Source: Methylobacterium sp. FF17 (GTDB taxonomy: Bacteria > Pseudomonadota > Alphaproteobacteria > Rhizobiales > Beijerinckiaceae). From it: 64,000 nucleotides of DNA. The notes beneath the pieces were generated by a model. That model searched no databases and was not told the DNA's origin. It worked only from the letters and a program-made list of their open reading frames with translations. Location of the stretch: assembly GCF_025813715.1 (NCBI RefSeq), contig NZ_CP107532.1:5118001-5182000 (forward strand), read 5' to 3'. The translations under genes were made by a program, and so were the position numbers. Shown here piece by piece: positions 25,657 through 33,192 of this stretch. How positions within the stretch are numbered: position 1 is the first letter of the stretch; the number at the start of each line of letters is the position of its first letter.

Positions 25657-27918
25657 ATGCCTGAGAACGCGTCCGAGGGCTTCCCGCTGTTCCTCGCAGG
25701 AGGTGGGGAGATGGGTGAGCTCATTCGATCCCACGACTGGTCCGGCTCGCCGCTCGGGCATCCGGATACTTGGCCGCCCTGCCTACGCTCAACCGTGAGC
25801 CTGCTGCTGGGGTCGCGGTTCCCGATGTTCGTGGGCTTCGGACCCGAGCTCGGGTTCGTCTACAACGATTCCTACGCGGAAATCCTCGGTGACAAGCATC
25901 CGGCCGCCCTTGGCGGTCGCTTCCAGGACATCTGGTCGGAGATCTGGCCCGACATCGTCCCGCTCATCGAGCGGGCGATGGCAGGCGAGGCGACCTGGTC
26001 CGAAAACTTGCCCCTCACCCTGAACCGGCATGGCTACGACGAGCCGACCTGGTTCACGTTCTCCTACTCGCCGGTGCGCGACGAGGAGGACAGGGTCGCG
26101 GGTATGTTTTGCGCCTGCACCGAGACGACCGGACGCGTCCAGGCCGAAGCGGCACTTCGCGAGAACGAGGCGCGCCTCAGGTTCCTCGACCGTCTTGGTA
26201 AGGAGGCGGCCAACAGCCTTGACGCCGACGCTATCCTCGCCACGACCACCCGCATGCTCGCCGAGCACCTCGGACTATCCAACTGCGCCTACGCGGACAT
26301 GGACCCGGACGAGGATGGGTTCACCATCCGTGGGGACTGGGCGGCCGAAGGGTCCCCGAGCATCGTCGGACACTACAGCCTCGCCGACTTCGGAAGGCGG
26401 GCCGTCGAAGACCTGGGCGCCGGCAGGCCTCTCGTCATCCACGACAACCTGGCGGAGTTGGAACCCGGGGAAGCGGCCACGTTCCAAGCCATCGGCATCG
26501 CGGCCACGATCTGCATGCCCCTCGTCAAGGACGGTCGCCTCACCGCGCTGATGGCCATCCACGATCGCGTGCCTCGCACCTGGACGGACCACGAGCTTGC
26601 CCTCCTCGGCGAGGTGACCGAGCGCTCGTGGGCACACATCGAACGTGTCCGGGCCGTTGCGGCACTGCGCGAGGCGGTCGCCGACCTCGAAGCCTTGAAC
26701 TTGACGCTCGAGCAGCGCGTGGAGGAACGGACCTCGCGGCTTTTCGAAACGGAAGAGGTTTTGAGGCAGTCGCAAAAGCTGGAGGCCGTGGGACAGCTCA
26801 CCGGGGGTGTTGCGCACGACTTCAACAACCTGCTGACCATCATCCGCTCGTCCGTGGATTTCCTGCTCCGGCCCGACCTGCCCGAAGCACGTCGGAGCCG
26901 CTACCTGCATGCAGTCTCCGAGACGGTCGAGCGCGCCTCCAAGCTCACGAGCCAACTCCTCGCGTTCGCCCGCCGTCAGACGCTCCAACCGGTGACGATC
27001 GACGTCGGTGCGCGGCTGCATGCCTTGGCCGATTTGCTCGATACGGTCACGGGCGCTCGCATCACGGTCGTGACCGAACTGCCGGAGCGGCCCTGCTTCA
27101 TCGAGGTGGACGTCAGCCAGTTCGAGACCGCCCTGGTGAACATGGCGGTGAACGCGCGCGACGCGATGGATGGCGAGGGAACGCTGACGCTGCGGCTCGC
27201 ATGCGGCTCGTCACTCCCCCCCATTCGGGGGCATGCCGGTTCTCCGGGCCCGTTCGCGGCGATATCGCTTGGGGATACGGGCAGCGGCATTCCTCCCGAC
27301 CTTCAAGCGCGGGTCTTCGAGCCGTTCTTCACCACGAAGGAAGTCGGCAAGGGGACGGGCCTCGGCCTCTCCCAGGTCTTCGGGTTCGCCAAGCAGTCGG
27401 GCGGGGATGTTACGTTCGAGAGCACTCCGTCTCTCGGCACGACCTTCACGCTCTATCTGCCGCAAGTCGCCGCCATGGCATCCTCTGGGGAGCCGGTGGT
27501 CGAGGCCGCCGAGGTTGAGCCGGGTGGTGCCGGCCAGAGGGTCCTGGTGGTCGAGGACAACATTGAGGTCGGACGCTTCGCGACGCAGATCCTGCACGAT
27601 CTTGGATACGAGACGACCTGGGCGACCAACGCCGAGGAGGCCTTGAACAAGCTCGGGCCGAGCGGGGCCGAGTTCGACGTGGTATTCTCGGACGTCGTGA
27701 TGCCTGGCATGGGTGGCGTCGCGCTCGCCAAGCTTCTACGGGACGAATTCCCTGACCTGCCGGTGGTCTTGGCCTCGGGTTATAGCCACGTCCTGGCCCG
27801 CGACGGGACGCACGGCTTCGAGCTCCTGAGCAAGCCTTACTCCGCGGATCAGGTCTCGCGCGTGCTTCGCCGGGTCGTTCGGGCTAAGCGGCGGGTATCA
27901 CCCGAGCCGATGTCATAG
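25657..27918 (+). CDS. Hybrid sensor histidine kinase (PAS-GAF-HK-receiver)
   Basis: 753 residues, cytoplasmic. A PAS-like domain (about 25-150) and a GAF domain (about 190-345) precede a HisKA dimerisation helix with the phospho-acceptor in GGVAHDFNNLLT (about 390). Then come an ATPase domain (NMAVNARDAM, DTGSGIPPDLQ, GTGLGLSQV) and a C-terminal receiver with Asp in FDVVFSDVVMPGMGG and Lys in LLSKPYS. The receiver can pass phosphate to an unidentified Hpt/regulator. Its 3' end overlaps the convergent PAS gene by 35 bases. Proteins of this family are many in Methylobacterium. Confidence 0.93.
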   Translation: MPENASEGFPLFLAGGGEMGELIRSHDWSGSPLGHPDTWPPCLRSTVSLLLGSRFPMFVGFGPELGFVYNDSYAEILGDKHPAALGGRFQDIWSEIWPDIVPLIERAMAGEATWSENLPLTLNRHGYDEPTWFTFSYSPVRDEEDRVAGMFCACTETTGRVQAEAALRENEARLRFLDRLGKEAANSLDADAILATTTRMLAEHLGLSNCAYADMDPDEDGFTIRGDWAAEGSPSIVGHYSLADFGRRAVEDLGAGRPLVIHDNLAELEPGEAATFQAIGIAATICMPLVKDGRLTALMAIHDRVPRTWTDHELALLGEVTERSWAHIERVRAVAALREAVADLEALNLTLEQRVEERTSRLFETEEVLRQSQKLEAVGQLTGGVAHDFNNLLTIIRSSVDFLLRPDLPEARRSRYLHAVSETVERASKLTSQLLAFARRQTLQPVTIDVGARLHALADLLDTVTGARITVVTELPERPCFIEVDVSQFETALVNMAVNARDAMDGEGTLTLRLACGSSLPPIRGHAGSPGPFAAISLGDTGSGIPPDLQARVFEPFFTTKEVGKGTGLGLSQVFGFAKQSGGDVTFESTPSLGTTFTLYLPQVAAMASSGEPVVEAAEVEPGGAGQRVLVVEDNIEVGRFATQILHDLGYETTWATNAEEALNKLGPSGAEFDVVFSDVVMPGMGGVALAKLLRDEFPDLPVVLASGYSHVLARDGTHGFELLSKPYSADQVSRVLRRVVRAKRRVSPEPMS

Positions 27919-28990
27919 ACCCCGACGGCTGTGACGGGCCTCCGACAGACACTGCTTCGTCAAAGCCGAACCAAACCCCTGTTCGACGGCCAAGATACGT
28001 GCATGCCGGCTGGTCGGCACCGGCCGACCAGCCGGTCACCCGGCGGTCGGGGTCGAGGGTGAGGATGGCGTAGTCGGTGGCGCTGTCGAGGATGAGTTGC
28101 AGGCGCTGCTCACGCTCTCTCAGGTGCTCCTCGGCCTGCTTGCGCTCGGAGATGTCGAGCACGAACTCGATGGCGCCGTCCTCGATCCTGCGCGGGGCGA
28201 ACAGGCCCCACCGCCGCGAGCCGTCCTTGCGGACGTATTGCTTCTCGTAGGGCACCGCCTCGCCCAGGGTGGCGACCTGCTCGACCGCACGCTCCGAGGC
28301 CGGCCAGAACGCCTCCGGCGTCAACTCCTGCCAAGTCCTGCCAAGCGCCTCAGGCTCGCTGAAGCCGGTCATCTGGAGGAAGGCCTCATTGACTTCGGTG
28401 AGGCGGTAGTCATCGCTCCAGTGGATGATGCCGACCGTCCTGATCGCGAGGGCTGCCTGGATCCGGTCCGCGACTGCCCGTCGCTCCCGTTCGGCCATGA
28501 CCTGCGCGGTGGTTTCCCAACAGGCGCAGAAGAAGCCGGCGACGGCTCCATCCTCGCTTCGGACCGGCGTGTAGGAGAAGGCGAAATGCGCCTCCTCTGG
28601 CTCGCCGCGGCGATGCATCAGGAGCGTGATGTCGTCCATCTGGACGGCCTCACCGGCATAAGCCCGGTCGACGAGCGGCGTAAGGTCGTCCTGGATCTCG
28701 GACCAGACATCGAGAAAGGGTCGGCCAAGGGCCCAGGCGCGCTTCTCGGCCAAAATAGGTGCGTAGGCCTGATTGTGAATGAGGATGCGTTCCGGTCCCC
28801 AGACGATGAACATCGGCTGAGCTGAGCCGTCAATGACTTCGCACAGGGTCCGAAGCGAGCTCGGCCAGGTCTGCACCGGACCGAGTGGGGTCTCGTTCCA
28901 ATCCCGGGCGAGCGTTACCCTCAGAGGATTGGAAACGGCGGAATGGGGGTGAGTCGATAGCACTTCAGCGTTCGTGTGGATGAGAAGCAT
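27884..28990 (-). CDS. Truncated PAS-domain sensor lacking a kinase
   Basis: 368 residues from ATG 28990. Two PAS domains (about 30-160 and 185-300, the second ending FVLDISERKQAEEHL) are followed by the start of a third (LQLILDSATDYAILTLDPD, then RVTGWSAGA) that breaks off after about 25 residues. The last 45 residues (DQPACTYLGRRTGVWFGFDE and so on) match no PAS pattern. This kind of protein normally continues into HisKA and ATPase domains, as the neighbours at 25657 and 29078 do. The break coincides with a perfect inverted repeat at 28006-28035. It is probably a broken kinase gene, although a stand-alone PAS protein is not excluded. Confidence 0.8.
   Translation of the reverse strand: MLLIHTNAEVLSTHPHSAVSNPLRVTLARDWNETPLGPVQTWPSSLRTLCEVIDGSAQPMFIVWGPERILIHNQAYAPILAEKRAWALGRPFLDVWSEIQDDLTPLVDRAYAGEAVQMDDITLLMHRRGEPEEAHFAFSYTPVRSEDGAVAGFFCACWETTAQVMAERERRAVADRIQAALAIRTVGIIHWSDDYRLTEVNEAFLQMTGFSEPEALGRTWQELTPEAFWPASERAVEQVATLGEAVPYEKQYVRKDGSRRWGLFAPRRIEDGAIEFVLDISERKQAEEHLREREQRLQLILDSATDYAILTLDPDRRVTGWSAGADQPACTYLGRRTGVWFGFDEAVSVGGPSQPSGSMTSARVIPAA
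28006..28035. repeat. Perfect 12-bp inverted repeat at PAS truncation point
   Basis: CCGGCTGGTCGG and its exact complement CCGACCAGCCGG flank a six-base loop. The stem is strong enough to act as a terminator for the convergent genes, although there is no T tract. It lies exactly where the third PAS domain of the 27884 gene stops matching the family, suggesting a rearrangement end point. Confidence 0.6.
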
Positions 28991-29077
28991 ACTGGGTCGA
29001 GGAAGTTGCCCCTCAACCTTCGCCAGGCAGACGCCCCGGGGCAATCGTCCATCGGGGCGCGAACCGTCGTAAGCGTA

Positions 29078-31132
29078 TCAGGCCGCCCCATTGTTCAGGA
29101 CCAGGCGCAGCGAACGCGCGAGCTCGTCACGCCGATACGGCTTGTTCAGAACGGTGAGCTCACCCTTGCCTATGACCTGACCCTCATCGAGGTTGGCGAC
29201 ATAGCCGGAGGTCAGAAGGACCTTCAGGCCTGGACGCAGGCGCTGCGCCTCGACTGCCAGCTGCGACCCATTCATCCCACCGGGCATCACCACGTCGGAG
29301 AACAGGATATCGATGCGCTCGACGCCCCTCAGGTGTTCCAGCGCTTCCGCCGCGTTGAGCGCAACGATCACCCGATAGCGCAACTCTTCCAGGCTCTCGA
29401 CCGCCATGCCGAGCACCCCCTCGTCGTCCTCGACCAGGAGGACCGTGTCCCCTTCGACAGCGCGACGCAGGGGAAGCACGCTGGCCGGGCCGGCGCCGAC
29501 TTCCTCCCCGGCCGCATCGGCGGAACGCGGTATCCTGATGCGGAACGTGGTGCCTGCGCCAACCTCCGACTGGATGTCGACGTAGCCGCCGGCGCTGCAG
29601 GTGAAGCCGTAGACCTGGCTCAAGCCGAGGCCCGTCCCCTTGCCCACTTCCTTCGTGGTGAAGAACGGCTCGAAGACCCGCGCGAGCATCTCGGCCGGAA
29701 TGCCGCTGCCGAGATCGGAGACCGAGATTTCGACGTAGTCGCCCGGCGGCACGCCCTTGTCGGCGACGGCGGCGGTGTCGAGACGGACGTTGCGGCTGCG
29801 CACCGCGATGCGTGCCACGCGTTCGCTGCCCTCCATCGCGTCACGGGCGTTGACCACGAGGTTCAGCACGGCGGCCTCGAACTGGGCCGGGTCGATGCGG
29901 ATCGGATCCAGGGCCGGATCGAGGTCGAAGACCATCTCGATGGCAGCACCGGCGGCCCGCTCGGCCAGGGGCCGGAAGTCGATCAACAGGCGGTTCGGGT
30001 TGAGGGTCTGGGGCCGCAGCATCTGGCGTCGGGAGAAGGCCAGAAGCTGCTGGGTGAGCTGCTCGCCCCGCCGGGCTGCACCCATGGCGGCCTTGGCCAG
30101 ACGCACGACCCGCTCGGTGTTCTCCGGCTTGCGGATCACCATGTCGAGACCGCCGACGATGACCGTCAGCAGGTTGTTGAAGTCGTGGGCCACGCCCCCG
30201 GTCAGCTGGCCGATAGCCTCCATCTTCTGGGCCTGCCGCAGGGCATCTTCGGTCACGCGCTGATCGGACCGGTCGAGGACGATGCCCGCCATGCGGACGG
30301 GATGGCCGTCGCAGCCATATTCCGCCCGGCCCTTGGCGGCGATCCACCGGATCGCGCCGTCCGGACGCTGGATGCGGCATTCGATATCGAGGAAACCGGT
30401 CTCCTCGGCCCGCGCGAAGGCTGCCTCCACGAGGGGCCGATCCTCCGGGACGGCATGGCCGAGGAGGTCGGCCCGTCCCCAGGAGGCGACAGGCTGGTCG
30501 TAACCGAAGATCGCGTCGTGGCGGCCGGAGCGGCGGGCGGTGTCGTTGACGAGATCGAGGTCCCAAGAGCCCATGCCGGCGGAATCGAGTGCGAATGCCA
30601 GCGTCTCGCGCGCCGCTTCGACTTCTCGCGTGCGCTCCTCGACGCGACGCTCCAGCGTTTCGTTGGCGATCCGGAGACGCTCCTGCGCCTGCTCGCGTTC
30701 GAGGATGTGCCCGCGTGCCTGGTACTGACGGCGCCGGACCCGCAAGGCGGACGCGACCGCGCTTGCTAGGGTCTCGGCGTTGATCGGCCGCTCCAGCAGC
30801 ACGACGTTTCCCAGGCGCTCGATGAGCGCGGCAGCACGCGCGGGCCGACGTCCGGCCTGGCGCGTCGCCAGCATGACGAAGGGGAAATCGGACCACGGCG
30901 GCTGGTGATTGACCCAGTCGTCCAGGGTGACCGTGTCTGCCTCGACCAGGGCCTCCTCGGTGACGATGGTGGCGGCCGCGCCGTTCCGCAGTTCACCGAC
31001 CCAGGTGGCGACATCCAGGCAGATGCAGGCAGGCGTCCCCCGCTTGGCGAGCAATTGTTCGATGACCCCCGCATCGCGCCCGCGCGGTGCCAGGATCAGG
31101 ATCCGGCTCTCGATGTCCGTCAACGCCGTCAT
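29078..31132 (-). CDS. Hybrid sensor histidine kinase paired with KaiC-like ATPase
   Basis: 684 residues. The N-terminal 130 (MTALTDIESRILILAPRGRD onwards) are receiver-like but lack the usual Asp set. A coiled coil and a PAS domain (about 175-295) lead to HisKA (GGVAHDFNNLLTVI, about 325), an ATPase domain (NLVVNARDAME, DLGSGIPAEM, GTGLGLSQV) and a C-terminal receiver with Asp in IDILFSDVVMPGG and Lys in VLNKPYR. The start overlaps the KaiC-like stop by four bases (ATGA), so the two are translationally coupled and probably work as one signalling unit. Confidence 0.93.
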   Translation of the reverse strand: MTALTDIESRILILAPRGRDAGVIEQLLAKRGTPACICLDVATWVGELRNGAAATIVTEEALVEADTVTLDDWVNHQPPWSDFPFVMLATRQAGRRPARAAALIERLGNVVLLERPINAETLASAVASALRVRRRQYQARGHILEREQAQERLRIANETLERRVEERTREVEAARETLAFALDSAGMGSWDLDLVNDTARRSGRHDAIFGYDQPVASWGRADLLGHAVPEDRPLVEAAFARAEETGFLDIECRIQRPDGAIRWIAAKGRAEYGCDGHPVRMAGIVLDRSDQRVTEDALRQAQKMEAIGQLTGGVAHDFNNLLTVIVGGLDMVIRKPENTERVVRLAKAAMGAARRGEQLTQQLLAFSRRQMLRPQTLNPNRLLIDFRPLAERAAGAAIEMVFDLDPALDPIRIDPAQFEAAVLNLVVNARDAMEGSERVARIAVRSRNVRLDTAAVADKGVPPGDYVEISVSDLGSGIPAEMLARVFEPFFTTKEVGKGTGLGLSQVYGFTCSAGGYVDIQSEVGAGTTFRIRIPRSADAAGEEVGAGPASVLPLRRAVEGDTVLLVEDDEGVLGMAVESLEELRYRVIVALNAAEALEHLRGVERIDILFSDVVMPGGMNGSQLAVEAQRLRPGLKVLLTSGYVANLDEGQVIGKGELTVLNKPYRRDELARSLRLVLNNGAA

Positions 31133-32676
31133 GCGTTTGCGGCGGGCGTCGTGGCGGCATCGCTCTTCAGCATGGCGACCTTGCCGCCGTAGGCCGGCAA
31201 CCCCGTGAGAACGCCTTGGAAATCGGTCAGCGCCTCGCCGACCTGCAAGCCGGTCCCGGCGATGCGCAATTCGCGAATGGTGCGCTCGTGCGCGTTGACC
31301 CGGCTCTTCACCACGGACAGGGCCGTCCGCACCGCGCCTTCGGCCTCGAAGTACCGGAACAGCACGATGCCATCGCTGAGGTAGCTCAAGTCGACGTCCG
31401 TGCGGACCTCGCCGATCACCCCGTGCTGGCCCAGCACGAGGACGGTCGTCGCCCCCTTCTGGTTAAGGTAGCTCAGGAGCTCGTGCATCTGCAGGACAAG
31501 GTACTGCTCGTCCGGCATGGCGTGAACGTAGGCGTTGAGGCTGTCGATGGCGACGAAGATCGAGCCATGGCCCTCGACGGCCTCACGGGCCCGGCAGGCG
31601 AATTCACCCGGCGAGATCTCGGCCGGGTCGATCTGCATGAGATTCAGGGCCCCGGTCTTAACATAGGGCCGCAGGTCCATGCCGAGGAGTGCGGACCGGG
31701 CGAGCAAGGTCGCCCTCCCCTCGTCGAACAGGAAGTAGGTCGCGCGTGCGCCCCGCTCCAGCGCGGCAAGCAGGCACCGGACGGCGGTGGTCGTCTTGCC
31801 GGCGCCGGACGGGCCCATGAGCAGGGTGTTGGTTCCCTGAACGAGGCCGCCGCCGAGCAGCAGGTCGAGTTCGGCCAGGCCGGTCGAGGTTGTGACCGGC
31901 TCGAAGTCTGCTCCGTGCTCGGCCGCAATGAGCCGCGGGAAGACGGTGAGACCCCCCGTGTCGAGCGCAAAATCGTGGAAACCGCCGCGGACCTTCACGC
32001 CGCGCATCTTCACGACGCGGATGCGCCGACGCTCGGCCCCGAACTCGCGCTCCATCTGTTCGAGGACCAGGACCCCGTGGGCGATGCTGTGGAGCTGGAC
32101 GTCCGCCGTGTTGTCGTCGAGCATCAACACCGTGCAACGACGCGACGCGAAGAACTGCTTCAGGGCCAGGATCTGGCGCCGGTATCGCAGCGGGTTCTGG
32201 GCAAGAAGGCGGAGCTCGGACAGGCTGTCGAAGACCACTCGGGCTGGCTTGAGCGCGTCAACGCGCTCCATGACCTCGCGCACGGTCTCGCCGAGCTCGA
32301 CCTCGGACGGGTGCAGGATGGACTGCTCGCTGTCAGGGTCGAGGCCGAGCTCGCTGACGAGTTCGTACACATCGATGCCATCCAGGCTCCAGCCATGGGA
32401 GGCGGCACCGGCGCGAAGTTCGTCGGCACTCTCCGACAGGGTGACGTAGAGGCCCTTCTCGCCTCGGTCGACGCCTTCGAGCAGGAACTGCAGCGACAGG
32501 GTCGTCTTGCCCGCACCAGGCGTGCCCTCGACCAGAAAAAGGCGCTCACGGGTGAAGCCGCCGATCAGGATGTCGTCCAGGCCGGGAATGCCGGTCGAGG
32601 CGACGGGACGGGAACCTGGGGCGGCGGGGCCTGATGGATCAGCGGGCATGGTCACCGTGATGCGGGAAAGGCGCAT
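31129..32676 (-). CDS. KaiC-like double-domain ATPase
   Basis: 515 residues, cytoplasmic. Two RecA-like KaiC domains each have a Walker A: EGTPGAGKTTLS (about 49-60) and MGPSGAGKTTTA (about 290-301). Walker B-like segments are ARVVFDSLSELRL and SIFVAIDSLNAYV. The end is a coiled-coil tail. Cyanobacterial KaiC is a clock protein, but this family in other bacteria (also called RadC/CircaC-like) serves signalling of unknown type. The coupled hybrid kinase downstream suggests that the ATPase state is passed to a phosphorelay. ATG 32676 is chosen for the upstream GAGGG. Confidence 0.92.
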   Translation of the reverse strand: MRLSRITVTMPADPSGPAAPGSRPVASTGIPGLDDILIGGFTRERLFLVEGTPGAGKTTLSLQFLLEGVDRGEKGLYVTLSESADELRAGAASHGWSLDGIDVYELVSELGLDPDSEQSILHPSEVELGETVREVMERVDALKPARVVFDSLSELRLLAQNPLRYRRQILALKQFFASRRCTVLMLDDNTADVQLHSIAHGVLVLEQMEREFGAERRRIRVVKMRGVKVRGGFHDFALDTGGLTVFPRLIAAEHGADFEPVTTSTGLAELDLLLGGGLVQGTNTLLMGPSGAGKTTTAVRCLLAALERGARATYFLFDEGRATLLARSALLGMDLRPYVKTGALNLMQIDPAEISPGEFACRAREAVEGHGSIFVAIDSLNAYVHAMPDEQYLVLQMHELLSYLNQKGATTVLVLGQHGVIGEVRTDVDLSYLSDGIVLFRYFEAEGAVRTALSVVKSRVNAHERTIRELRIAGTGLQVGEALTDFQGVLTGLPAYGGKVAMLKSDAATTPAANA

Positions 32677-32733
32677 CCGGTTGCCCTCTGGGTCGGAGCA
32701 GCTCGTCGGCCTTTCGATGGATGTCGTCGTGGG

Positions 32734-32967
32734 TTAACTCGGAAACCCGCGATTGGTGTCCACCGCAACGTGGGCTGAAGGCCAGTCGCCGTACCTTTCC
32801 GGGGCCAGGCATCCGAAGCTCGACGCCGCGTCACCCTCTCGTATCGCCTCATCCCCTGCCTGCGCCCAGGGATGAGGCGCCGGCCCCCTCCAGCCGTCCA
32901 GCCGATCCCGCAAACGCCTCAGTTCCAACGGGGCCCCGTCGACACGCGCCAACGCGTCGTTCCGCAT
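32734..32967 (-). CDS. Possible small basic protein
   Basis: 77 codons from ATG 32967 giving MRNDALARVDGAPLELRRLR and a Trp/Pro-containing remainder ending in NRGFPS. It has no transmembrane segment or signal. Third-position GC fits a real gene, but the amino-acid content is not characteristic. It lies in the gap between the kinase operon and the iron-uptake genes. Support is limited to codon use. Confidence 0.4.
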   Translation of the reverse strand: MRNDALARVDGAPLELRRLRDRLDGWRGPAPHPWAQAGDEAIREGDAASSFGCLAPERYGDWPSAHVAVDTNRGFPS

Positions 32968-33192
32968 GTTGTCGCCTGCCGGCGGCCGTCCCCCTATTGT
33001 CGGGTGATCTGCATCCGGTTTCCGTATCCGCTTCGTCCGAGCTGTCCGACGGGGTTGGGCGGATGCCAGCCGGTCCGCTGTAGGAAGAGCGCAGGCGCAT
33101 TGCTTCCTGAGCTCATCCGGGCAGATCATCAGCAGCGCAGGCGTCGTCGGATCGCGGCGCGCCCTGTCAGGCCTTTCGCCTGCCCGTGATCG

